Assembly: GCA_024233975.1 (NCBI GenBank)
Contig: JACKOX010000002.1
Coordinates: forward strand, 124,001-188,000
Direction: 5' to 3'
Length of the DNA stretch: 64,000 bases
Source: Rhodanobacteraceae bacterium
GTDB taxonomy: Bacteria > Pseudomonadota > Gammaproteobacteria > Xanthomonadales > Xanthomonadaceae
In this document: positions 38,296 to 46,066 of the stretch, piece by piece
How the letters are laid out: the number at the start of each line of letters is the position of its first letter
Numbering within the stretch: position 1 is the stretch's first letter
The notes under the pieces: generated by a model
Told to the model about the DNA's origin: nothing
Databases searched by the model: none
Seen by the model: only the letters and a program-made list of their open reading frames with translations
Position numbers and translations under genes: made by a program

Positions 38296-38769
38296 TCAAC
38301 TGATCACGAACATCGGCTCGTCGAACTCCACCGGCTGGCCGTTCTCGACCAGGATGGCGGTGACGGTGCCGGAGACTTCGGCCTCGATCGGGTTGAACAT
38401 CTTCATCGCTTCGATGATGCCCAGCGTGTCGCCCTTGTTGACCTGCTGGCCAACGCTGACGAAAGCCGGCTTGTCCGGCGATGCGGCGGCATAGAAGGTG
38501 CCGACCATCGGCGAGCGGACCATCTGGCCATCCGGAATCGACGGTGACTCCGCCGGGCGGCTGCCACCGGTGGCAGCCTCGACTGGCGATGCCATGCCCT
38601 GCACGGGTGCCGGCGCGGCCATCATCGGAGCAGGCGGCAGGGCGTAGCTGATCGCGCCGGCCGTCTGGCGCGACAGGCGCACCGACTCTTCGCCTTCCTT
38701 GATTTCGATTTCGCTGAGGTTGGAGGCCTCCAGCAGGTCGATCAGCTTTTTGATTTTTCGCAGGTCCAT
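38296..38769 (-). CDS. accB: Acetyl-CoA carboxylase, biotin carboxyl carrier protein
   Basis: A 157-residue protein opening MDLRKIKKLIDLLEASNLSEIE, with a Pro/Ala-rich linker (about 45-75) and a biotinyl domain with the biotin site EAMKMFNPIEAEVSG (Lys123). It shuttles carboxybiotin between AccC and the carboxyltransferase. Located between aroQ (57 bases) and accC (10 bases). Confidence 0.98.
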   Translation of the reverse strand: MDLRKIKKLIDLLEASNLSEIEIKEGEESVRLSRQTAGAISYALPPAPMMAAPAPVQGMASPVEAATGGSRPAESPSIPDGQMVRSPMVGTFYAAASPDKPAFVSVGQQVNKGDTLGIIEAMKMFNPIEAEVSGTVTAILVENGQPVEFDEPMFVIS

Positions 38770-38826
38770 GGTGGCCTCGCAGGTAATCCGGTGGAAAAGA
38801 AAGTGGTCTTGCTCAGGGCGTGCCGA

Positions 38827-39270
38827 CTAGAGCACGCCGAGCTGGCGCGCCGCAGCCGTCAGCGCCAGGCCGTAGCTCAGCGGGCCAAAGCCGGCGATCA
38901 CGCCAACCGCGGCATCGGAAAAGTAGGAGTGGTGGCGGAACGGCTCGCGGGCATGCGGGTTCGACAGGTGGATCTCGATGAACGGGATCGCTACTGCCGC
39001 CAGCGCGTCGCGCAGCGCCACACTGGTATGCGTGAAGGCCGCAGGGTTGATCAGGATGAATTCGGTGCCATCGCTGTAGGCGGCCTGGATGCGTTCGACC
39101 AGCTCGTGCTCGGCGTTGGACTGGAAGGCATCCAGCTTGAGGCCCAGTTCGGCCGCGCGGTGGATCAGGTCCTCGGTGATTTCGGTCAGCGAGGTGCTGC
39201 CGTAGACCTCTGGCTCGCGGATACCGAGCATGTTGAGGTTGGGACCGTTGATCAGCAGCAGACGCGACAT
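38827..39270 (-). CDS. aroQ: Type II 3-dehydroquinate dehydratase
   Basis: A 147-residue protein with LLINGPNLNMLGIREPEVYG (including the catalytic Tyr), FQSNAEHELVERIQAA, LINPAAFTHTSVALRDAL and IEIHLSNPHAREPFRHHSY (catalytic His region). It dehydrates 3-dehydroquinate in the shikimate pathway. Its place just before accBC is common in gammaproteobacteria. Confidence 0.97.
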   Translation of the reverse strand: MSRLLLINGPNLNMLGIREPEVYGSTSLTEITEDLIHRAAELGLKLDAFQSNAEHELVERIQAAYSDGTEFILINPAAFTHTSVALRDALAAVAIPFIEIHLSNPHAREPFRHHSYFSDAAVGVIAGFGPLSYGLALTAAARQLGVL

Positions 39271-39371
39271 GATGGCAGGAAGCCCGAAAAAGGGCCGCCA
39301 GTGTGCGTGAGCAGGGAGTTGTTGTCCAGTTCGGCGAAGTTCGCTGCCGTTTGACAGGAGTCGGCGAGGTG

Positions 39372-39977
39372 TTAGTCGGCCGTGGCCCAGGTTTCGACCT
39401 CGCCCTCGGCAAAGGGGCCGAGGCGGATGCGCTGGATGACGCCGTCCCGTCCGACCAGCACCGAATAGGGCAACACGCCGCGCTGGTTGCCCAGCTGGAC
39501 CGAGCTGTCGCGGGCGCTGGCGACGTCGAGCAGGAGGCGATAGCTGACTGGCGTGTCGGCCAGGAAGGCTTTCACGTTGTCGATGTCATCGAGCGCGATC
39601 CCTACCACTTGCACGCCGTTGATGCCCTGTTCCCGGGCAAAGGCGTCGAGCACCGGCATTTCCTTGATGCAGGGGCCGCACCAGCTTGCCCAGAAGTTGA
39701 TCAGCAGCGGCCGCCCGGCGCTGTCGGCAATCGGCTCGAGGCCGCCATCGAGATTGCCGAGCTGGATGTCAGGGAGCGGGTCGCCGCGGCCGACAACCTG
39801 CAGGTCGTCCGGCACGCTGGTTCCGGCGTTGACCGCCGTTTGCAGCACGGCCTGGCCGGTTTCGCTGTTCAGCAGCCATGCCGGGCGCGTCTCGAAGACA
39901 TAGCCCGCCAGCAGGCCGAGCCCGCCGGCGAGCACCGCCGCCAGCACGATCCACAGGTTGGGGCCCACCTTCGCCAT
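39372..39977 (-). CDS. TlpA-family membrane-anchored thioredoxin-like protein
   Basis: One N-terminal membrane anchor (about 9-27) precedes a periplasmic thioredoxin fold with the active site WASWCGPC (Cys100, Cys103) and the cis-Pro region RGVLPYSVLVGRDG. TlpA/ResA-type proteins reduce disulfides in the periplasm, using electrons from DsbD/CcdA. The gene starts 3 bases after dsbD, which encodes exactly such an electron donor, so this protein is very likely a client of that DsbD. The 201-residue length includes a 30-residue linker between anchor and fold. Confidence 0.92.
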   Translation of the reverse strand: MAKVGPNLWIVLAAVLAGGLGLLAGYVFETRPAWLLNSETGQAVLQTAVNAGTSVPDDLQVVGRGDPLPDIQLGNLDGGLEPIADSAGRPLLINFWASWCGPCIKEMPVLDAFAREQGINGVQVVGIALDDIDNVKAFLADTPVSYRLLLDVASARDSSVQLGNQRGVLPYSVLVGRDGVIQRIRLGPFAEGEVETWATAD

Positions 39978-39980
39978 TGC

Positions 39981-42245
39981 TTATTGCGCCGCGTTGCGCA
40001 GGGCGGTCGTCACCGTGTCGACGGTCAGCACGGCGGGCAGCTTGATGCCATCGCCACCGCCGCGCGGATACACCACGTAGAGCGGGACGCCAACGGCGTT
40101 ATGCGCGTCGAGGAAGGCGGTGATTTCGGGATCCACGTTGGTCCAGTCGCCCTTCATGTAAACGGCATTGGCCTGCTTCAGCGCGTCGGCGAAGGCGTCG
40201 GTGGACAGCACGGCCTTCTCGTTGGCCTTGCAGGTGACGCACCAGTCGGCGGTCATGTTGACGAACACCACGCGACCCTCAGCCAGATGGCGCTCCAGCG
40301 CCTTGGCGTCGTAGGCCTCCACGCCTTCTTCGCTGCCACTGTTGGCAGTGGGTGTCGGCAGCTGATGCAGCTGCCACAGCGACGTGCCTGCGCCGAGCAG
40401 ACCGATCAGCATCAGTAGAACCGCCCATGGCCGGCGGCGGGTCTGCCAGTGGCTGAGAGCCCAGGCAGCCAGGGCCAGCGCGACCGATGCGATCAGCGCC
40501 CAGCCGACGGCATCCGCGCCACGCTGCTTGGCCAGCACCCAGACCAGCCAGGCGGCGGTGAGGTACATCGGGAATGCCAGCGCCTGCTTGAAGGTTTCCA
40601 TCCAGGCGCCGGGGCGCGGCAGTTTCGAAGCCAGTGCCGGGACAAAGCCGACCAGCAGGAATGGCAGTGCAAGGCCAAGACCCAGGGCCAGGAAGACCAG
40701 CAGGGCCAGCCAGGTGGGCGAAGTGAAGGCGAAGGCCAGGGCGCTGCCCATGAACGGCGCGGTGCATGGCGTTGCGACGACCACGGCCAATACGCCGGTG
40801 AAGAAGTCGCCGCTCGCGCCCTTCTTCTCCGTCAGCGACTGGCCAACGCCGGTGATGCCCGCACCGATCTGGAACAGCCCGGAGAGGTTGAGGCCGACCG
40901 CCAGCATGATCAGCGCCAGCGCGGCGACCACCAGCGGCTGCTGCAGCTGGAAGCCCCAGCCCAGCGCCAGCCCGGCGGCCCGCAGGCCGATGGCGATGCC
41001 GCCCACCGCAGCCATGCTGAGCAGCACGCCGGCCGTGTACCAGAGCGCATGCGAACGTGCCTTGGCGTGACTTTCGCCGCTGCTGGCCAGGCCCAGCACC
41101 TTCAGCGACAGCACCGGCAGCACGCAGGGCATGAGGTTGAGGATCAGGCCGCCTAGCAGGGCCAGCAGCAGCGCCAGTGGCGCGCTGACGCCGGCTTCAC
41201 TCGCGCCTGTGGCTGGCTTGGTCGCGGCCGGCTTGGCCATGCGGTTTTCGGCAGCCACGGCCATTTCCGCGGCGGCCAGTTCATCCGCGCTGGCAGCCGG
41301 CAGGTCGATGTCGATGGCGCGGGGCATCGGCGGATAGCAGATGCCGTTGTTCTGGCAGCCCTGGACGACGCCATGAAGCGTCATGCTGCCTGCCTTGCCG
41401 TCGGTGCGGGCGATGTTCAGCGGCACCTCGATCTGGTCGAAATACACCACGACCTTGCCGAAATGCTCGTCGTTGTGGTCCACGCCCTGTGGCCAATGCG
41501 GCTGGCCCAGGGTGATGCCGCTGCCGCCATCGACGCTGAGTTCGACGCGGTCGCGATACAGGTAGTAGTCCGGCGCCTGGGTGAAGCGCAGCAGCAGCTG
41601 TGTGGGTGACAGCGCGATCGCCTCGAACTGGAAGGCCTCTTCCTCGGGCAGCGGCAGCTCGTCCACCACCGGGCCTTCGGTCGTGCCCCCGACCAGCGAC
41701 TTCTGGCCCTGCAGCGCCTGCGTCAGTGGATTGACCGGCGTCGCGCCGGCGGCTGGCTCCATGGCGAAGCCGCCGCTGGTGGTTGGAATCAGCGACTTTG
41801 GTGCGTCGTTCGCGGCAGGCAGTTCGACCGTGATGGTCTGCCGGTGTGGCGGATAACAGATGCCGATGTCGGCGCAGCCCTGGTACTGCAGCGTCACGGT
41901 CGCGCTGTCGCCGCTCACCGAGGTCAGCGCCAGCGTGGCGTCCACGGCATGGCGATAGGTCTGCACGTCACCGAAGAACTCGTCCTTCTTGTGCTTGCCT
42001 TCGGGCAGGTCCAGCTCGCCGACGACGGTGCCGTCCGCGCCGCGAGCCTTGATCCGCCCGCGATACAGGTAGTAGCCGTCGGCGATTTCCCAATGCAGCT
42101 GCAGGCTGTCGCGGCTGGTCGCGGTGGCGGTCAGCGCAAAGGCTTCCTCCACCGGCAGCAGGTCGGATTCGTCCACGGCGCGGGCGGACGGCGTGGAAAC
42201 GAGGGCCAGCAGCAGCGCCGCGGCGGCAGTCAGGTGTCGGAACAT
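39981..42245 (-). CDS. dsbD: Protein-disulfide reductase DsbD with two N-terminal alpha domains
   Basis: A 754-residue protein with signal peptide (1-23), a first periplasmic DsbD-alpha domain with GCADIGICYPP (about 135-145), a second with GCQNNGICYPP (about 300-310), a membrane beta domain of about eight helices with LNLMPCVLPVLSLKVLG and VVVATPCTAPFMG (redox cysteines), and a C-terminal thioredoxin-like gamma domain with TADWCVTCKANEKAVL. It carries electrons from cytosolic thioredoxin to periplasmic thiol proteins. Both alpha domains keep their cysteine pair, whereas E. coli DsbD has one alpha domain and about 565 residues. It is 15 bases after cutA. Confidence 0.95.
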   Translation of the reverse strand: MFRHLTAAAALLLALVSTPSARAVDESDLLPVEEAFALTATATSRDSLQLHWEIADGYYLYRGRIKARGADGTVVGELDLPEGKHKKDEFFGDVQTYRHAVDATLALTSVSGDSATVTLQYQGCADIGICYPPHRQTITVELPAANDAPKSLIPTTSGGFAMEPAAGATPVNPLTQALQGQKSLVGGTTEGPVVDELPLPEEEAFQFEAIALSPTQLLLRFTQAPDYYLYRDRVELSVDGGSGITLGQPHWPQGVDHNDEHFGKVVVYFDQIEVPLNIARTDGKAGSMTLHGVVQGCQNNGICYPPMPRAIDIDLPAASADELAAAEMAVAAENRMAKPAATKPATGASEAGVSAPLALLLALLGGLILNLMPCVLPVLSLKVLGLASSGESHAKARSHALWYTAGVLLSMAAVGGIAIGLRAAGLALGWGFQLQQPLVVAALALIMLAVGLNLSGLFQIGAGITGVGQSLTEKKGASGDFFTGVLAVVVATPCTAPFMGSALAFAFTSPTWLALLVFLALGLGLALPFLLVGFVPALASKLPRPGAWMETFKQALAFPMYLTAAWLVWVLAKQRGADAVGWALIASVALALAAWALSHWQTRRRPWAVLLMLIGLLGAGTSLWQLHQLPTPTANSGSEEGVEAYDAKALERHLAEGRVVFVNMTADWCVTCKANEKAVLSTDAFADALKQANAVYMKGDWTNVDPEITAFLDAHNAVGVPLYVVYPRGGGDGIKLPAVLTVDTVTTALRNAAQ

Positions 42246-42260
42246 GGCGGAAATTGGGGG

Positions 42261-42587
42261 CTATTCGGCAAATGCGAGGGTCTGGGCACGGATCCACGAC
42301 AGGTAGGCATCCAGGCCAGCGGCGATTTCGACCGCGATGATCTCCGGGAGTTCGTACGGATGTTGCATGACCACGTGAACCTTGAGCTCATCCAGCCGCT
42401 CGCGGCGCGTTTTCGCCAGCAGCAGGTGCTCCTGGTCGCGATGCACTTCACCCTTCCAGCGGTACACGGAGGTCATGCCGGGAAGGATGTTCACGCAGGC
42501 GGCCAGGTGCTGCTCGACCAGACTATCGGCAATGCGACGGGCCGTTTCGGCATCGGGGCAGGTGCAGAAAACCAGCAGCTCGGACAT
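42261..42587 (-). CDS. cutA: Divalent-cation tolerance protein CutA
   Basis: The 108-residue protein has the CutA1 pattern: VFCTCPDAETARRIADSLVE, HLAACVNILPGMTSVYRWKG, LLLAKTRRERLDEL and VVMQHPYELPEIIAVEIAAG. These are trimeric PII-like proteins whose exact role (copper tolerance was proposed) is unsettled. It heads the cutA-dsbD-tlpA run, an arrangement seen in many proteobacteria. Confidence 0.95.
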   Translation of the reverse strand: MSELLVFCTCPDAETARRIADSLVEQHLAACVNILPGMTSVYRWKGEVHRDQEHLLLAKTRRERLDELKVHVVMQHPYELPEIIAVEIAAGLDAYLSWIRAQTLAFAE

Positions 42588-42653
42588 GCGTGCGGATCGG
42601 CAATCAAAAAAGGAAGCCTACCAGCTTCGTTGGTGCGGCCGACTCCGGCTGGC

Positions 42654-42692
42654 GCAGAAAAAGAAGAGCCCACCGCATGGGTGGGCTCTTCC
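42654..42692 (-). terminator. Intrinsic terminator for the minus-strand genes at 42740-43858
   Basis: On the minus strand, an 11-bp stem (AAGAGCCCACC with GGTGGGCTCTT, 5-base loop) is followed by CTTTTTCTG. It lies about 50 bases after the stop of the gene ending at 42740 and separates it from cutA. Confidence 0.85.
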
Positions 42693-42739
42693 ATCAGGGC
42701 TGGTCGATTGGCTTTGCCAATCCTCGCAGTCTTTGGGAG

Positions 42740-43339
42740 TCAGCAGTCGATCTGCTCGCCCAGTGCGTTGTAGCAGACGTGCGAGTGGCTGACGCCATCC
42801 TGGGTGACCGTGGTCTGGCCGTCATAGGTGTTGCCGGTTGCCGAGGTGGCCGTGGTGCCGTGCTGGATGCCTTCGCCGGTAGCGCCTGTGGTCTGGCTGT
42901 CGAAGCGTCCACCGGCGGCGGTCTGGCCGCTGGTGCTGCGGCTTCCGCGGACGTTGCCCTGACCGTCGCCGCTGATCGAGCCGCTGCTGCTGGCGCTGCC
43001 GCCGGCGGCGCTGTTCACGGCCGCGCTGCCATCGCGCTGGAAGCTGCCGTCCGCATTGCGCTGGAAGGCGCTGGCGCGGCCAGCGGTGCCGCCAGCGGCG
43101 GTCTGGCCAGCGGCGGCCGAGCCACCAACAACATTGCCCTGGCCATCGCTGCGCACGGCACGACCGCGGGCGACCTTGCCGCCGGCCGGCGTCTGCGCGG
43201 CGCTGCCGCTGACATGGGTCACGCCGCCGTCGCTGTTGGCTCGCGTTCCGCGGACGGCGGCACGTCCCTGTGCGTCGGCCTGGCCGGCGGTGAAGAACAG
43301 CAGCAGAGCAATGCCGGTGATATTGAGGATACGGTTCAT
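42740..43339 (-). CDS. Exported Gly/Ser/Ala-rich low-complexity protein (199 aa)
   Basis: A signal peptide (1-23, ending GQADA) leads into about 150 residues dominated by Gly, Ser, Ala, Thr and Gln with imperfect repeats such as DGQGNVVGGSAAAGQTAAGG, DGQGNVRGSRSTSGQTAAGG and NADGSFQRDGSAAV. The C-terminus contains a cysteine pair (CYNALGEQIDC). No known domain is recognised; the composition suggests an extended periplasmic or surface protein. It starts 33 bases after the stop of the upstream gene and shares its terminator, so the two form an operon. Confidence 0.75.
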   Translation of the reverse strand: MNRILNITGIALLLFFTAGQADAQGRAAVRGTRANSDGGVTHVSGSAAQTPAGGKVARGRAVRSDGQGNVVGGSAAAGQTAAGGTAGRASAFQRNADGSFQRDGSAAVNSAAGGSASSSGSISGDGQGNVRGSRSTSGQTAAGGRFDSQTTGATGEGIQHGTTATSATGNTYDGQTTVTQDGVSHSHVCYNALGEQIDC

Positions 43340-43372
43340 GGGTGGTTCTCCGGTTGAAGGGTGGAAGCAGGT

Positions 43373-43858
43373 TCAGAGCGAACCGAACAGGGTGCGCAGG
43401 TTTTCCAGGGCATCGGACAGCTCGGCGAGGCGGTCCAGTCGCTGCAGCAGGATCTGGCGCACGGTGGCCTGCTGCTGCGCGTCGAGATCGTCGTTGTAGA
43501 AGTCGATCAGGCGATCACGGATGCTGCGGCCGCTGCTGATGCGGGCGTTGATCAGCGGCTCGCTGAGTGCGGCCAGTGCGTCGAGGTTGGCGTCATCCTT
43601 GGCCAGTTCGGTCTGGGCGGTTGCCAGGAAATCCTCCATCTGGTCGCGGAAGGCGTCGCGCTCGGACTTCGAGTCCCAGAAGATGCCGGCGAGCTTGGCC
43701 TTCTGGTTGGCGGTGAGGTTGAGTTCCTGCCAGCTGACGCGCATCGCGGCGGCGGTCTGCAGGCGATCCCGGATGTCGCCCGCAAACGCGGAGGTCGACA
43801 TCGTGGCGGTGAGGGCGGTGGCAATCAGCATGTGGCGGAACAGGGCAATGGGCTTCAT
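43373..43858 (-). CDS. Periplasmic helical protein resembling Spy/CpxP-type proteins
   Basis: A 161-residue protein with signal peptide (1-26, ending STSAFA), followed by an all-helical region. The phrases LNLTANQKAKLAGIF and LDAQQQATVRQILLQRL echo the LTxxQ repeats of Spy/CpxP-type chaperones and metal sensors, though they are not exact, and the hit is by eye only. It is divergent from a response regulator/kinase pair, with a 12-bp inverted repeat between, as in cpxP-cpxRA. An envelope-stress chaperone or feedback sensor for that two-component system is therefore plausible. Confidence 0.65.
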   Translation of the reverse strand: MKPIALFRHMLIATALTATMSTSAFAGDIRDRLQTAAAMRVSWQELNLTANQKAKLAGIFWDSKSERDAFRDQMEDFLATAQTELAKDDANLDALAALSEPLINARISSGRSIRDRLIDFYNDDLDAQQQATVRQILLQRLDRLAELSDALENLRTLFGSL

Positions 43859-43935
43859 GGGAATCTCCGTGTGGTGGGTGCCACTGCAGATTGCCGTCGG
43901 CGTCGCTTCAAGGTGTGTGCAATTGCCGGTAGCTG

Positions 43936-43979
43936 GTAAGCAGATGTGTCCGCAGCGCCCGGTTGAAACATCTGCTTAC
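43936..43979. promoter_or_regulatory. Inverted repeat in the divergent promoter region, probable operator
   Basis: GTAAGCAGATGT at 43936-43947 and its exact complement ACATCTGCTTAC at 43968-43979 flank a 20-base centre. The element is about 78 bases upstream of the Spy-like start and about 67 bases upstream of the response-regulator start. The half-site spacing (32 bp centre to centre, three helical turns) fits two OmpR-type dimers on one face of the DNA. Binding by the adjacent regulator is inferred. Confidence 0.6.
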
Positions 43980-44046
43980 AAATGGCGTGGCGAGGGCCCC
44001 GCATACCTCGCTTGCGGAGGTGCGGCGTCACGTCGATAGTGGTCGC

Positions 44047-44761
44047 ATGGACGCCATGCCAGACCCGCAGGCCAGCATTCTGGTCGTTGACGACGACGCC
44101 GAGCTCCGGACGCGCTGCAGCGCTATCTCGAAGGCAGGGCTTCCGGTGCGCTGGCGCACCGGAACAGCGCGGCGGCGATCGATTGCGCGAGCGAAATCAC
44201 ATTGATCTTGATGGTGCTCGACCTCGGTCTGCCGCGGAGGCGGTCTGACTATTGCCGACGCCTGCGCAGCGGCGATTCGCTGCCCATCGTGATGCTGACT
44301 GCGGAGGCGACGACGTCGATCGTATCGTTGGCCTTGAGCTGGGCGCCGATGATTACCTGCCCAAACCCGGCAATCCGCGCGAGCTGGTGGCGCGCATCCG
44401 GGCGGTGCTGCGTCGGCGCGGCGACATGCCGGCGGCCGCACCGCAACCGGAGAAGGCATCGCAGCGCTTCGGTGTCTGCGAGCTGGACTTCGGCAGCCGC
44501 GTCCTGCGCCGCGACGATGGCGAACAGGTGCTGACCTCTGGCGAGTTCGCGCTGCTGTCGGTGTTCCTGCGCCATGCGGGCCAGCCGCTGAGTCGCGATC
44601 GACTGCTCAGCCTGACGCAGGGTCGTGACGCTGAGCCCTTTGAGCGCAGCATTGACGTCACCGTCTCGCGCCTGCGTCGCCTGATCGAAGCCGATCCGAA
44701 GAAGCCACGTCACCTGCAGACCGTGTGGGGCGTGGGCTACGTGTTCGTGGTCGACGCATGA
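44047..44761 (+). pseudogene. OmpR-type response regulator, frame broken by small indels
   Basis: The receiver domain starts intact (SILVVDDDAELR), then continues in other frames: QGFRCAGAPE, MVLDLGLPRR (phospho-acceptor Asp), DYCRRLRSGDSLPIVMLTAE, then back to DRIVGLELGADDYLPKPGNPRELVARIRAVLRR and an intact winged helix (LTSGEFALLSVFLRHAGQPL, TVSRLRRLIE, TVWGVGYVFV) to the stop at 44761. At least three indels, for example one missing G in GAGGCGACG near 44310, break it. All domain parts are present in order, so sequencing or assembly error is as likely as decay. Its stop overlaps the kinase start (ATGA), so the pair was translated together. It would regulate the divergent Spy-like gene. Confidence 0.8.
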
Positions 44762-46045
44762 AGCTGCTGCCGGCCACCAACTTCGGGCGCCTCGTCCTGC
44801 TCATTGGCGGCGTCCTGGCGGCGATCCTGATCATCGCCTTGCTGGTGCTGCGTGAAGTATCTCTGAGCCGCGGTGGCGAGCAGATCGCCGACCTGATGGC
44901 TAGGCAGGTGATCGCCGCGCGTGCGCTGGAGGCCGGCGGGACTGGACGCCGGCGGCTCCGTCGGATACGGGCGCCATGTTGGAGCTGCGCTTTGCCAGGA
45001 AGCCGCCGGAGACGGCAGAGCTGCCGCGGATGGTGTTCCTGCGCCAGGTGCAGCAGCGACTGCTTGAAAAGCTGGGCCCGGAAGCGGAGATGCGCATCGA
45101 TGATGGGCTGACGTTCCTGTGGATTCAGCGGATGCGCCCAACCAGCGGTGTGGGTCGGCATCGCCTCGCCGGAGTTCCGCCGTTAAGCGGTGATGCTCAC
45201 CATCTGGGTGAGTGTGAGTGCCCCTGCTGCTGGTGCTGGCGGCTGCAGGCCTCACGCACGAAGCCTGTCGCGCCTGCTCGAACGCCCGGCGGCGGCAGCG
45301 GGGAAATCGCCAAGGGTGCGTTCCCTTCCGATGCCAAAGCACCAGCATGCAACGGCGAGATCCGGCGAGCTGGAAAGCCCTGCAGCACCGGCGTGAAGTG
45401 GCTCTCATGCAGGCTGCGAGCGCGAACTGCTGCTGGCGGGCGGTCGCACGACCTGCGGCATTGCCGCTGGCGACTGCGCCTTCTGCACGAAATCATCCAC
45501 TGGTGATGAGGCGGATCAGGCGATGGCGCGGAATGTCGAGGAAATCGGACGCGCTGATTGGCCAGTTCATCGACCATGCTCGCGATGGTCGCGAGGAAGC
45601 CCTGAGTCGCGTTTCTCCAATCGCTAAGGCAGGACTGCGTATAGGCCGCCGAGCGCGGTTTCAGGGTATTACCTGACACGTTTGCTGGAACAACGGCGAT
45701 CGACGTTCGCGCGCTGGCCCTCACCCGAGCCCTGCGCAACCTGATGCGCAACGCCGAAGCGCATGGCCGACCACCGTTCGCGCTGCGGCTGGAGCGGCTT
45801 CCGGATCGGCTGCGTATCGAAGTGCGTGATGCGGGGCAGGGCGTCAGCGCGGCGCAGTGGGAACGTCTGCGACGTCCTTCGAGCGCGGCGAGGAACTGCG
45901 CGTGGCAGGCTCAGGGCTGGGTCTTGCGATCGCCGAGCGCGTGGCCCGCGTGCATGGTGGCTGGCTGGAACGCCAGCAGCTGCCGGATGGTTTCGTCGTG
46001 GCGATCAGCCTGCCGCTGTCGTCGGGCGACAGCGGCAGGGCGTGA
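44758..46045 (+). pseudogene. Sensor histidine kinase, frame broken by many small indels
   Basis: The ATG overlaps the regulator stop. An N-terminal membrane helix (LVLLIGGVLAAILIIALLVL) and a sensor stretch with LELRFARKPPETAELPRMVF follow in different frames. A remnant HAMP/dimerisation region shows the H-box as SHDLR near 45440, then VEEIGR and LIGQFIDHARDG. The ATPase domain shows RALRNLMRNAEAHG (N box), IEVRDAGQGV (G1) and VAGSGLGLAIAERVARVHGG (G2) before the stop at 46045. All expected blocks occur in the right order in about six frame segments. Paired with the response regulator; probably an envelope-stress two-component system. Confidence 0.75.
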
Positions 46046-46066
46046 TCCGTCTCGTTCGCGAGCGGC

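Noticed and set aside
36051..38303. A 750-codon plus-strand frame across ubiE and accC
   Set aside because: It is antisense to two complete, unmistakable housekeeping genes and shows no motif of its own.
42740..43339. The Gly/Ser-rich repeats as a CRISPR array or tandem DNA repeat
   Set aside because: Repeats are degenerate at the DNA level, have no constant spacers, and are in one open frame with a signal peptide.
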